In this document: one piece after another, positions 20,003 through 31,502 of the stretch
Layout: each line of letters starts with the position of its first letter
Numbering within the stretch: the first letter of the stretch is position 1
NCBI RefSeq assembly: GCF_000526495.1
Contig: NZ_JAGE01000001.1
Coordinates: 613,501 to 677,500, forward strand
DNA length: 64,000 bases
Direction: 5' to 3'
Origin: Ruminiclostridium josui JCM 17888
GTDB taxonomy: Bacteria > Bacillota > Clostridia > Acetivibrionales > DSM-1351
Translations under genes and position numbers: made by a program
The notes under the pieces: model-generated
Seen by the model: only the letters and a program-made list of their open reading frames with translations
The model's database searches: none
What the model was told of the DNA's origin: nothing

Positions 20003-22520
20003 TTACCATACTGTATTATGGATGTATTCTTTAATGCCCTTAATAAACTTCGTGCTGGTTTTACACATATTATCAATACTGTTAACCACTGTATTATCGA
20101 ACCTTATACTTCTCCCTCTAATCAAACTAGTAGCACATATATTAATAAGTGCATTTGACAACTCCAATATATCATTAGACATACTTATAATATCTTTATG
20201 TCTTTCTTTAAAATGTTCTTTGAGTGTGTTAATTAGCAATTCCTTACTTCCAAGAAAGAAGTACAACTTATTCAGACTCTCAGTATCCAAATAATGATCT
20301 TCACTTTCCATAATATTTCTAATAAAGACTAAATCTTCACTTTGCAGTTTATTTTCAGCAATGTATTCCAGTATTCCTGTGAACTTATTTGCAATCTGAC
20401 TAATAACCACATCCTGCTGTTTTTCAAGTACAAGGATTTCCATACTCTCCATATTGGAGTAAATATGTTCAATAACATTAAAAGTAGTATAAAATTGGCC
20501 ATAATTTATAATCTTTGATCCATTTTGCATCAAGTGGTTGTAATCAATAACTGAATATACCTTCTTGCTACTGTCATAACCGTTAACCAGAGCCAGGTGG
20601 TTAGTGTGCTTGCTTAGGTAGAAGGAAGAGTAGAATGTATAATATTCATCAAAACAAACTAAAACCGGCTTTCCTTTATCTATATAGCTGCATATTGTTG
20701 CATGTAAGCTTTCCAAAGTATTGACTTTCATTACGCAAGCTTTTAATCCAAAGCTTTCAAGAAGTTGGTTCTCTACAAGATTACCGTTATAGAAAGTCTG
20801 TTTGCTGTATATACCTCCCAAATATCCCTCTAGATTAAAACATCGCTTGATACCAAGAAATAATTTGAACAGTCTTAACATTTCATTGCTATGCTGCCCT
20901 ATCAGTACACCAAAGCCTCTGTCAAGGCAATTCATTTGTCTCCACATTAATCCGCTTATCTGATTGATTATGGAATCCTGAATAGCAATTTTGTTTGATT
21001 CGGGTAAAACAGTATTTGTTGTTACACATTCTTGATTTGCCACCGCTTTATCCAAATCATCCTCAAAGGATTTATCTTGTGTCGACTCCGGGTACTTTTC
21101 ACTGATATATACAGCCAAATCGGCAATACTGTAATGTTCAAATAAATTATTTATATCAATTTCAACATTCAATTGCTCTTTAAGTTTATTTGCCATATTT
21201 ATAGATAACAGCGAATTTCCTCCCAAATCGTAGAAATCATCGTGAATGCTGATTTCACCGATTTCCAGAATTGCTCCCCAAATATTCCCGATTATTTTTT
21301 CGAGCTTGGTATAGCATCCAGACACCCCGCCTTTCAGTTTAACCCTGGGTAGCGGGCTCATATTTGCAGTGGTACCTCTATTAGTATTTACTGTACTTTT
21401 CAGTTCAGCGGCAATATCATCTTCCAGCTTGAAAAGCTGTACTTCTTCAGATATACCTGACAACATTTCATAATCAATTTCCCCTGCAATTACATGGGAT
21501 GAGCCTGATTTTAAAATCAGCTCAAAGTCACTTAATGCCTGCTCAACCGAAATTGGTTTAAATAATGATTTATTTTTATCTGCCTTGTATTCCGCAGCCA
21601 TTCCGGTATCCTTCCATGCCGGCCAACTGATGGATACCGTCCTTTTCCCCTGAAAACCTCTCCACTGTGCAAATGCGTCCATATATGCATTGGCTGTTGC
21701 GTAATCCCCCTGACCGGGTACGTTTAATATGGACATTATGGATGAAAATGTAACAAAAAAGTCAATTTCATCATCCTTTGTCACATTATCCAGCATGTAT
21801 GTACCATCTATTTTAGGGGACAGCACTTTACTGAAATCCGACTGAGACTTTACTGCAAGAAGTCCCTCTCCGGCCATTCCTGCGCAATGGATTATTCCGT
21901 TAATTTTTTTGAATTTGCTCCTTATTTCATCAATAACACCCACCAACTGATCTCTTAACGATATATCCGCTTGATATGTATAAACAGCCGTTCCATTAGC
22001 TTCAATACTATTTATTTTACTAATCTTTTTACATAATTTTGAATCAACATTGGCTTTAAGAATTGAAGCCCATTTATCACGGTCAGGCATGGCTGTTCTG
22101 TTTATCAGAGCAACATTTCCAGCCCCTTTCCGGGATATATGCCTCGCAATTTCAAGCCCTATTCCACCAAGGCCTCCTGTGATTATATATACACCCTCGC
22201 TTTTAATATCTACCTCTTTATGTCTGCCGCCGTCCATATCCAATCTTCCTAACTCTTGAATATATCTTCTTCCATCTCTTATGGCCACTAAATACGAAGT
22301 CTGCTCAGAATAAATCTCTCTTGCAAGTATATCGCTACCTGTGTCTGAGTCAATGTCAATACCTCTGCACCTTATACTTCTATATTCCGCAGATATTACT
22401 CTGCCCAGAGCAAATAACGCAGCATTGTCGGGATTGGCTTTTTTCTCATGCTCATTAACACTGTATGTATCGCGAGTGACTAATGCCACCTCTACTTGCT
22501 GCCCGGACTTTAGTTTCGAC
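20003..22520 (-). pseudogene. 3' part of a PKS/NRPS protein: KR, carrier, BtrH-like C-terminal domain
   Basis: An open frame runs from the IS21 end to the stop at 20003, about 838 residues, and lacks any 5' end of its own; the first in-frame start is a GTG at 22489. Numbered from that GTG, it has a ketoreductase (about 25-300) with Rossmann motif GGLGGIG at 105-111, Ser249/250 and Tyr263 (YATAN). A carrier domain (about 392-470) has Ser426 in DLGGNSLLS. The C-terminal region (about 505-700) resembles the BtrH_N family: GFGVLIGQHS, a GGIYSKQTFYN stretch, and HLALVNGYDS with His631 and Asp649. BtrH moves an acyl group from a carrier to an amine in butirosin assembly, so this could be an off-loading domain. 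The position where BtrH proteins usually show His-Cys reads His533-Ser here. The last 130 residues are helical and unrecognised. Confidence 0.7.
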
Positions 22521-22598
22521 TGTCAATGACGGTGATAAAATGTAAGAAAACAGCGGTTAAATTTTGTATGTATATGGTGGTAACAAAATAACTTGTGA

Positions 22599-24655
<2,057 letters not shown>

Positions 24656-24720
24656 TTTTTTTGCCATAAAACAGCAAAATTTAAACGCTATAAAATTACA
24701 AAATCGAAACGTCATTGACA

Positions 24721-25009
24721 CTTTTTTCTCTGCTGCGAGATACCTGCATATTTCCAGACCTATTCCGCCTGAACCCCCAGCAACTATGTACACACCCTTC
24801 TCCCTGATTTGAATCTTATCTCTGCCGTTACTATCCAGGGTTTCTCTTTGCAGGCTCTGAATATACCTTTCTCCATTACGATATGAAACATTAAATATAA
24901 ACTTCTTTTGACCCAACTCAGAAAAGATTGAGTCTATATCCACAGTTTTGTCAATATCAATGCACCTGCACCTTATGTTATCGTATTCCTGACCAATTAC
25001 CCTTCCCAT
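24721..25009 (-). pseudogene. Fragment of a second ketoreductase module
   Basis: About 95 residues of a KR N-terminal half (MGRVIGQEYDNIRCRCIDID ... GVYIVAGGSGGIGLEICRYLAAE) run straight into the IS21 end. The sequence is clearly homologous to, but different from, the KR on the other side of the IS (ALGRVISAEYRSIRCRGIDID ... GVYIITGGLGGIGLEIARHI). The two flanks therefore both encode the same part of a KR and cannot be two halves of one domain. Upstream the frame is cut at about 25010, where an SLH-protein fragment begins. Confidence 0.75.
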
Positions 25010-25722
25010 TGCATAGGATTTACTTTTATTTCTGCTATTTGATTATTCATACCTTCAATTGTCAGATTATGAATACTATTAAGGTTTAGTTCTTTTCCAT
25101 CATCAACCTGCTTCCATGTAACGGTTTTGTCCCCATTGTCAAGCTGCTTAATAGATGACAGATTATATGTACCGGGTTTTAGCAAAATTCTTTTGTTAGA
25201 ACCTATTTGCTTAATCAACTCCTCTGCCGTACTGACTATTACTTCTTTCTGCTGTATTTTTTGGGTAGTAGGAGTTTCTTTTTCCTGTTTATCCAATATA
25301 GCCTTCTTTTGTGCTTTAAAGCTTTCTATATCTGACTTATAATCTAAAAGATTTACTATTATGGCAGCTGCTTCACTTCTTTTAAGAACACTCAAGGGAT
25401 AAAAATATCTTTCATTATCCTTGACTGAGCCAAGCATAAGGTATTCTTTAAAGGCTCTAGTAGAATATCCTGAATCTGCGGTTATGTCACAAAATGGTGT
25501 TTCATTTAATGTGTCAGGGGATAAACCCAGCGCTCTGCACAGCATCTCTACAGCTTCTTGTCTTGTTATAGCATCATCCGGTCGAAATGTTAATCCATCG
25601 TCAATTATATTCTGTGAAACCGCTGCTGCAATCCATTTTTTTGCCCAATGTTCTCTTATATCTATATATGTATCTTCATCCGATTGTGATAAACCTACAG
25701 CTTTACATAGGAATGTTACCAT
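24997..25722 (-). pseudogene. Truncated SLH-domain surface protein
   Basis: An open frame of 241 residues with parts of three S-layer-homology repeats: TYIDIREHWAKKWIAAAVSQNII, LTFRPDDAITRQEAVEMLCRALGLS, and YFYPLSVLKRSEAAAIIVNLL. A Gln/Lys/Thr linker and the start of a probable beta-helix domain (TAEELIKQIGSNKRILLKPGTYNLSS) follow. There is no signal peptide and the frame starts inside the first SLH repeat. At the other end it stops a few residues after the junction with the KR fragment. Both ends appear broken, so it is not a functional gene. Intact relatives are cell-wall-anchored surface proteins. Confidence 0.7.
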
Positions 25723-25735
25723 TTCTGGACAGCAG

Positions 25736-26500
25736 ATGGGTGAACAGAAAACCTTTATGGTTCTCAGCGGACTCTTTCTTGTGGTTTGTACAATTGGTGG
25801 ACTTATGATTAAAAATCCACCAGAGAACTATGAAAATATGAAATCAGCTCCAAGTGGAGCATCAAAGCAACAATCTCCCGTGCCTACAGGTGTTGAACTT
25901 TCGCCAAAGCAAGTCCTTGCAACACCTTCTTACTATCTGATTACCCTTGCAATGGCTCTTGCCTGCATGGGCGGCCTTATGATGATTGGATTCGCCAAAC
26001 CTATTGCAGTTGCTAAAGGGCTTGAGTCAACTGCGGTGGTGGGAGTTCTTATAATCTCTATATGCAACTCCTTTGGTCGGCTTCTGTGGGGTATAATTTC
26101 GGATAAAATAGGACGCAAGCTTACTCTTATTATCCTTCTTGCAGGCACAGGTGGCATGTCCCTGCTTGTTAACGCCGCAAATGGGTACTGGATTTATGTG
26201 GTTATCGCCTTTATAGGCTTTTTCTATGGCGGTTTCTTAAGTAATTTTCCAGCTCTTACCGCGGATTTGTTCGGAGCTCGGCACATGGCAACAAATTATG
26301 GTTTGGTGTTGATGGGATTCGGTATTGGAGCCGTTGTTTCCTCATATGTGGCCGGATATTATAAAAACATAGCTGCTAATGATATATCATTGATGTTCCC
26401 TGCATTTGTAATTGCGGCTATCTGCGCAGGCGTGGGAATACTGCTCATTTTACTCTTGAAAGCAAAGTTTGTAAGATTTAATTCATCCAAAACATCCTAA
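25736..26500 (+). pseudogene. C-terminal half of an MFS transporter (oxalate/formate antiporter family)
   Basis: About 254 residues with six hydrophobic segments correspond to the second half of a 12-helix OFA-family MFS protein. Characteristic parts are LVVCTIGGLMIKNPPENY, FGRLLWGIISDKIGRK (the MFS loop motif) and FIGFFYGGFLSNFPALTADLFGARHMATNYG. The first six helices are absent: upstream of about 25725 the DNA is the antisense of the SLH fragment. The frame is open from 25421 by chance, but only the part after the junction is transporter. An ATG at 25736 is available; a working transporter is unlikely. Confidence 0.75.
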
Positions 26501-26529
26501 CTTCATTTTTATTTTTTGCATAATAAAAC

Positions 26530-26575
26530 AGCTCCTTAATCTGTGTTGAAAATATTTAACACAAATTAAGGAGCT
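26530..26575. terminator. Bidirectional terminator between MFS fragment and GDSL gene
   Basis: 18-bp arms with one mismatch (26530-26547 and 26558-26575) around a 10-nt loop lie between convergent genes. Confidence 0.85.
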
Positions 26576-26621
26576 AAATTTAAATTCTATTTTATGAACT
26601 CTTAAAATGTATAAAGGTAAA

Positions 26622-27542
26622 TTATTTGCCTAAATCATTTTTAATAGCATTAAACCAAACATCCGCCATCTTATCACAACCTGTTCTGTTGCAATGAACT
26701 CCATCTGATAAATCAGATAGTGATATTGCACTGTACATATCAACAAGATATACAGGTTTGCCTTGACTAGCCTTGTTCTGAACCACTTGGGCAACTTGAT
26801 TATTATAATTTCTTACATCTGCATAGCTAAGAGGAATGACTTTTGCAACATAGAGTTTTCCGCCACTAGGTAATTTAGCGCATATCTTGTCAATTAATGA
26901 ACTTAATCTGTTAGGTGCATTATTCAAATCATAATTTTGTGAAATATCATTTGTACCAATGTGCAATAAAACAATTTTTGGCTTATATGTAGTCATCCAA
27001 GTATTAATATTGGCATCAATCTGATCAATACGCCAGCCAGAGTGACCTTCATGGTCTTTATCACCAAGTTCAGCTGGTCCGTTTGACAGAGATCCTACAA
27101 AATCAACTTTGTACCCAGCATTTGTTATATTTTCCCACAGCTTAATTCGGTACGCTCCTGGTACAAATATACCATCAGTTATTGAATCCCCTAAAGGCAT
27201 TATAACAGTGGTAACGTTTTCAGGTGGATTTTTAGGAAACTTTGTAATAAGTCCTAAAAGATACTGCTTTGATAATGATAAATCTAATGCTGTTATATTT
27301 CCATCACCGTCAAGGTCAGCAGCATATAGATCATCCTGAACAGGTAGGTCGGTAATCGAGCCAAGCAAGACTTGCTTCATTAACGAATAATCCAGTGCAT
27401 CGATGGCACCATCTCCATTCAGGTCTCCGATAAGTCCTGTGGCCGCAGTAGCAACCTGGTTGGCATTAAAAACAAAACTTCCACAAAAGCAAATGCTTAA
27501 TACCAACACTAATGACAACAGCCTTTTTCTTAAACTATACAT
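26622..27542 (-). CDS. Cellulosomal GDSL/SGNH esterase with N-terminal dockerin
   Basis: The protein has 306 residues from the ATG at 27542 (GGAGG 6 nt upstream); TTG codons further up would sit on the ribosome binding site. A signal peptide covers about residues 1-33. A dockerin covers 36-102 with two repeats (GDLNGDGAIDALDYSLMKQVLLG and AADLDGDGNITALDLSLSKQYLLG). An SGNH hydrolase covers about 112-305, with nucleophile Ser120 (PLGDSITDG), block III GTNDIS and the catalytic DGVHCN Asp/His. Family and context suggest a CE3-like acetylxylan esterase acting in the cellulosome. The dockerin is at the N-terminus, unlike in the xyl-doc genes. It is a monocistronic minus-strand gene. Confidence 0.9.
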   Translation of the reverse strand: MYSLRKRLLSLVLVLSICFCGSFVFNANQVATAATGLIGDLNGDGAIDALDYSLMKQVLLGSITDLPVQDDLYAADLDGDGNITALDLSLSKQYLLGLITKFPKNPPENVTTVIMPLGDSITDGIFVPGAYRIKLWENITNAGYKVDFVGSLSNGPAELGDKDHEGHSGWRIDQIDANINTWMTTYKPKIVLLHIGTNDISQNYDLNNAPNRLSSLIDKICAKLPSGGKLYVAKVIPLSYADVRNYNNQVAQVVQNKASQGKPVYLVDMYSAISLSDLSDGVHCNRTGCDKMADVWFNAIKNDLGK

Positions 27543-27671
27543 TCTTTTCCCTCCCAACAATTATTTCCTTTTGTTCTAACGTTTTTACACACGTCCAATT
27601 CTATTATAATATGTAAATGTTTTACACATCAATATAAATCTTTTTTATATTGGTAAATAAAAAAATCTAAT

Positions 27672-28661
27672 CTATACTGACATATTAAAAGTATCTTTCT
27701 GAACATATTCATTGGATAGGTCATAAAGCATTCCATTTTTAAATCCAATGCTTAAATTTAAATCAGGTATTTCTGAAAACTTAACTTTTGCTATTTTATC
27801 TAATAACTCTTTAAAATATGAATAAGCATTGCCCTTGAATTCACTTGGTACTGATGTAGTAGATTTAAGAGCTTCTTTATATAAGTCTAAAGCATTTTTA
27901 CCATCCTTATTGATAAAGTCACCATTCACTTGTTCAAAATCTCTTAAATCCAATCCTGTTACATTCTGGAAATCTTTTGAAACACGATACTTTGTTCTAA
28001 CATCATCTGATATATTTGTACTACAATTATGTAATATATAAAAAAATAGCTGGTTAGAATTATTATCCTTATTAAGTGCTTCTTCTAACTGCCGGATAAT
28101 TTCTTGGTTATCTATTCCAAGTACCTCAAGCTTATAATCAAATGGTTCGATTGTCAAAGTAATATTATCTAACAGCCCCCATTTTATGCCAACATTAGAG
28201 AGTATACTCTTAAACTGTGTATTTACCATTTTACGGTTATAACTAATCTTATTTTCCTCAGTTGGTTCACTAACAGCTCCTGATATATGGGGATCATTTA
28301 AATTACCGCCTCCTAACAAACACCCATATAATGTCATTTCTAATTCATTTTCATACATAGCTCGCCTTTGGGAATAAGTATAATCTTTATATTTAGAACT
28401 AAACAAATATTTTTGCCCCAATGCATTACTCAGTTCATCAACACATTGATATTTTGCACGGTTAGAAATGGAAGAAGAATAATAAGTTTCTTCCAACTTG
28501 CAATATGCCTTATATTCATTACTGTTTTGACTATAATTTTGACTTTTAATTTTATCAGTTGTGACTTCATACTTCTTTTTCCATTCAGGAATTTCTTGTG
28601 TTTCTGACGTAAATCTGCCTTTTACATTATAGTAATTACTATATGTAGTACTAATCCCCAT
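27672..28661 (-). CDS. Hypothetical protein, 329 residues
   Basis: I do not recognise this family with confidence. The protein lacks a signal peptide and transmembrane segments and is rich in Tyr, Asn, Lys and Glu with mostly helical character. The N-terminus (MGISTTYSNYYNVKGRF) resembles short leader sequences of Bacillus/Clostridium proteins of unknown function. A stretch YGCLLGGGNLNDPHISGAV is the most distinctive part. It stands alone, with GAGGTGATT as ribosome binding site and 129 bp before the GDSL gene. No function is proposed. Confidence 0.6.
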   Translation of the reverse strand: MGISTTYSNYYNVKGRFTSETQEIPEWKKKYEVTTDKIKSQNYSQNSNEYKAYCKLEETYYSSSISNRAKYQCVDELSNALGQKYLFSSKYKDYTYSQRRAMYENELEMTLYGCLLGGGNLNDPHISGAVSEPTEENKISYNRKMVNTQFKSILSNVGIKWGLLDNITLTIEPFDYKLEVLGIDNQEIIRQLEEALNKDNNSNQLFFYILHNCSTNISDDVRTKYRVSKDFQNVTGLDLRDFEQVNGDFINKDGKNALDLYKEALKSTTSVPSEFKGNAYSYFKELLDKIAKVKFSEIPDLNLSIGFKNGMLYDLSNEYVQKDTFNMSV

Positions 28662-28977
28662 TTTTAATCACCTCAATCAATTACTTTGTAAATAATTGGT
28701 ATTCTGTATTATGTAAATTATATTGCCATTTTAATGTTATTTTTATGTTATTCATTGTTGACTTTACACCTGCCAGCGCATTATATTTGGAAGGCAAATT
28801 TGCTTAGTAAAAATTTTTAACTATTAAAGTCAATTCCTTTATCGTCATATTTATGGATAATATTAACTATTATTGAATATTCATGTAGTTGTTCTAAGTA
28901 GATAAAGGCATATCAATGACCCAAATATAGGGATACTTGATATGCCTTTTCAAATTATTTACAGACCCAATCTTTTA
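28662..28977. other. Intergenic region with a bidirectional terminator and an orphan promoter-like pair
   Basis: No gene is visible in these 316 bp. It contains the hairpin at 28904-28950. On the plus strand, TTGACT (28758-28763) is followed after 18 bp by TATATT (28782-28787), facing the hairpin with no coding frame between them. Confidence 0.45.
28904..28950. terminator. Terminator after the secreted 228-residue protein gene
   Basis: Perfect 13-bp arms (aaaggcatatcaa at 28904-28916; complement at 28937-28949) lie 28 bp downstream of the stop of the minus-strand gene, with A/T runs on both sides. Confidence 0.8.
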
Positions 28978-29664
28978 TTAGTATCCAGAATTTAAACTAG
29001 CCTTTAATGGAAATGTAGAAGATACTGTGAAAGGATTTTTAGAAGTAGTTCCTGCATTATATGTACTATAACTGCCCATTGAAGAAGTCATTGTTGTGTA
29101 AGTAGTACCTGCCGAGTTTGCACAAAGCTTAACATTATCAATTGTAGCTACACTAGTAGAAGCATTTCCTTCATCTTGTACTCCGATTACTATCTTTGCT
29201 TTTCCTTTTCCATTAGTAAACTTTCCAACAGTGCTTTCAGACTTTCTTAAGGCTCCATTTACATATAGAGATGCAGTTTTACCATCAGAGCTTAACCTGA
29301 TTTTTAGATTAACCTTTTGTCCAGGCTTAATTGATGAATCAACTACACCAGCGCCATTACCATTACCGGTATTTAAAAACACGCGAAACTCCCCTTGACT
29401 ATAGGATATTCCTGCTTCAACTGCAGTGCCACTTGATGGATCCATACCTATATACCAGTCAGCATATCCTGCACTTCCCCTACCTAATCCACTGATAGTG
29501 GACGGTATTGTTACGTCTGCTGTTACACCGTACCATACATCCTTTGTTGTGTTTTTAATCGCAAAATGCCTATTTATTGCTGCACTTGCACTTAAGGGAC
29601 TTACTTGAATAAATAAAATTGTTGCTGCTAGAAAACCTAGTATTGATTTTGTAATCTTTTTCAT
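28978..29664 (-). CDS. Secreted protein of unknown function, possibly lectin-like beta-sandwich
   Basis: The protein has 228 residues. A clear signal peptide covers about residues 1-28 (ending SASA). The mature part reads as alternating beta strands with phrases typical of concanavalin-like or LamG-type folds, such as FRVFLNTGNGNG, KVNLKIRLSSDGKTASLYVNGALRK and ATIDNVKL. There is no dockerin, anchor or catalytic motif. It may bind a polysaccharide, but this is only a fold-level guess. It is monocistronic and followed by a strong terminator. The leader contains an inverted repeat at 29705-29727 (GCAGTTA...TAACTGC). Confidence 0.65.
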   Translation of the reverse strand: MKKITKSILGFLAATILFIQVSPLSASAAINRHFAIKNTTKDVWYGVTADVTIPSTISGLGRGSAGYADWYIGMDPSSGTAVEAGISYSQGEFRVFLNTGNGNGAGVVDSSIKPGQKVNLKIRLSSDGKTASLYVNGALRKSESTVGKFTNGKGKAKIVIGVQDEGNASTSVATIDNVKLCANSAGTTYTTMTSSMGSYSTYNAGTTSKNPFTVSSTFPLKASLNSGY

Positions 29665-30054
29665 AAGTACTTTCTCCTTATATTTATAGATATTTTGATT
29701 TAGTGCAGTTAAATTAAACGTAACTGCAGCTATTTAAATTTTACAATACTACTCCTTAACTTGCTTATCTGCTCACCCTTTCCCCCTTTCGATTAAAATT
29801 TATCATTGAAGTAGTTATGTAAAATTATTGGCATTTATGAAATTCTTATTTGAGAATAATATTTAATTCAAGATAAGATAATATTGGAGAAATGCTATAT
29901 TGGATTTACTGAAGTAATTTATTTAAAATTCTTCCAGTGGATATATAATTCGATGTATATTCACCTTCAGTTTGATTTTCGGATACCTTTACTCCTAAAT
30001 TACATGCAGCTTCATTAAATTCAATACCATTATCTGTTATTCTAAATATTACAT
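29665..30054 (-). other. Intergenic region with an open, start-less frame after the carrier-related gene
   Basis: From about 30067 to 29906 on the minus strand there is an open frame of some 50 codons. It begins inside the end of the carrier-related gene in another frame and reads NVIFRITDNGIEFNEAACN onward to GRILNKLLQ and a stop. It has no ATG, GTG or TTG start. It could be a decayed gene end or a frameshifted extension. An inverted repeat lies at 29705-29727. I see no other feature. Confidence 0.4.
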
Positions 30055-30351
30055 TTAAACGATTTTTCTCTTAGCTTGCTCTAATTCTTTGTTAATAACA
30101 GTTATAATATTTCTTAGGGTATTAAGCTTAATATCATCAATATCTTCATCTGTTATAATAATGTTAAATTCCTTTTCAATATCATATACCAAGTATATAA
30201 GATCCCTTGCCCTGAATCTAAACTTCTTGCCTAGAATATTGTCATCAATATTTACAGCCAATTCCTCGCTAAATAAATCAATCTCAAATCTATTTTTAAA
30301 TATTTTATTTAGCTTCTCAGTTATATAATTTTTTTCTAACGAGTTACACAT
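30055..30351 (-). CDS. Acyl-carrier-related protein of the Clo7bot peptide system
   Basis: The protein has 98 residues with a carrier-protein-like helical pattern: LGKKFRFRARDLIYLVYDIEKEFNIIITDEDIDDIKLNTLRNIITVINKEL. In normal carriers the second helix starts with Asp-Ser-Leu; here the aligned position reads R-A-R-D-L, so the phosphopantetheine serine is missing. This fits the carrier-related family that accompanies Clo7bot RiPP maturation genes (TIGR04069). It is the last gene of the cluster, 22 bp after its neighbour, with AGGAGG at 5 nt. Its biochemical role is not established. Confidence 0.75.
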   Translation of the reverse strand: MCNSLEKNYITEKLNKIFKNRFEIDLFSEELAVNIDDNILGKKFRFRARDLIYLVYDIEKEFNIIITDEDIDDIKLNTLRNIITVINKELEQAKRKIV

Positions 30352-30373
30352 ATAATCCTCCTAACCAGCTTAT

Positions 30374-31483
30374 TTAAACTGCATATTCTGACAGCTTATT
30401 TACTAGAAATTCTGTCATCCTTTTACCATCATTCTTATCCAAAATATTAAAGACAGGTGTTTGTAAATTGCTGTAACTTTTAATCTTTTCGCTAATAAAT
30501 TTATAATCTAAAGTAACAAACTGCATTTTTTCAACAAGTCTGCTATATTCGCTATTAAATATTGAATTTGCAATATTATAACAATCTATGCTATATCCAA
30601 ATTTGTTTTCATGTACCTTAGACATTAAATCAAAGTATTCCTTCGAAAACCCTTTCTGATATAAAGTAGTTAATACAGTAACATCAGGAGTCACCGCCTG
30701 TGAAACCATATAAGCTAAAATTCCAAATTTACTTGGAAAAGTTTCATTAAACGGTATCGTTGTTCCAGGAATACCTATTACTATAACATCTGGCTCTTCC
30801 TCAATTTCTATCTTCCTTACATAATAGTTAAATAAGGTTACCTTTTCCCACTCATAAAAATCCTTTTCAAACATAAACTGAGGAAAAGAATGAAATCCCA
30901 TTAAATCACAATAATTACGTGTACCTATTTGCGACACCTTGTAGCCCATCTTCATTAAGTTTTTTCTGATATTTAGCTGTACCTCAAATTTATTTGTTTG
31001 TTCACATAAACCAGCCACAAATATTATGGGTACATCGACTTTGAAAATCTTTTCAAGTAATAGATTTTTACTTGCTTTATGATCATCTATTAAATACTTG
31101 AAAAACTTATCATTTTTACTACAAATTTCACTAACTTTAAGCAGTGTTTCTTCTTCTAATTTTATAGCACATACTATATTCTTTGAACTTTCAGCAGCCT
31201 TTATAATTTTAGGATATACATTGTTTATGAAGTCTAACTCTATACTGGACGTTACAAATATAACAGTATCACAATCCTCCAAAGCTTTATTAAAATCGCT
31301 CTCAACAATTAACCCCGTAGGTTCGCCATCATCAGCACAACCAGCATCCTTGCCTGTAAGCCCCCATCCATTTGGAGAAACTGCATGTACAAAAGTATAG
31401 TCCTCAACAATATCATTATGCCTGATTAGTGACACACTATCTATATCAAAGGGATATATCATTGTATTATATTTACTTTTCAT
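30374..31483 (-). CDS. Peptide maturation system protein, TIGR04066-like
   Basis: The protein has 369 residues from the ATG at 31483; the frame opens upstream at a GTG at 31498. Its start (NTMIYPFDIDSVSLIRHNDIVEDYTFVHAVSPNGWGLTGKDAG) is, as I recall it, the hallmark of the family found only beside Clo7bot peptides. Further blocks are IIFVAGLCEQTNKFEVQLNIRKNLMKMGYKVSQIGTRNYCDLMGFHSFP, which looks nucleotide-binding, and PDVIVIGIPGTTIPFN. Enzymatic function is unknown. It follows the radical SAM gene by 19 bp and is presumably part of the same modification or export machinery. Confidence 0.75.
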   Translation of the reverse strand: MKSKYNTMIYPFDIDSVSLIRHNDIVEDYTFVHAVSPNGWGLTGKDAGCADDGEPTGLIVESDFNKALEDCDTVIFVTSSIELDFINNVYPKIIKAAESSKNIVCAIKLEEETLLKVSEICSKNDKFFKYLIDDHKASKNLLLEKIFKVDVPIIFVAGLCEQTNKFEVQLNIRKNLMKMGYKVSQIGTRNYCDLMGFHSFPQFMFEKDFYEWEKVTLFNYYVRKIEIEEEPDVIVIGIPGTTIPFNETFPSKFGILAYMVSQAVTPDVTVLTTLYQKGFSKEYFDLMSKVHENKFGYSIDCYNIANSIFNSEYSRLVEKMQFVTLDYKFISEKIKSYSNLQTPVFNILDKNDGKRMTEFLVNKLSEYAV

Positions 31484-31502
31484 TTCTAGCAACCCCACTT
31501 CC

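Noticed and set aside
25421..25735. 5' part of a long plus-strand frame leading into the MFS fragment
   Set aside because: This part is the exact antisense of the SLH-domain coding frame; only the part after about 25736 is transporter sequence.
27571..27595. Catabolite operator upstream of the GDSL esterase (AACGTT core)
   Set aside because: Only the centre fits; the outer half-site does not.
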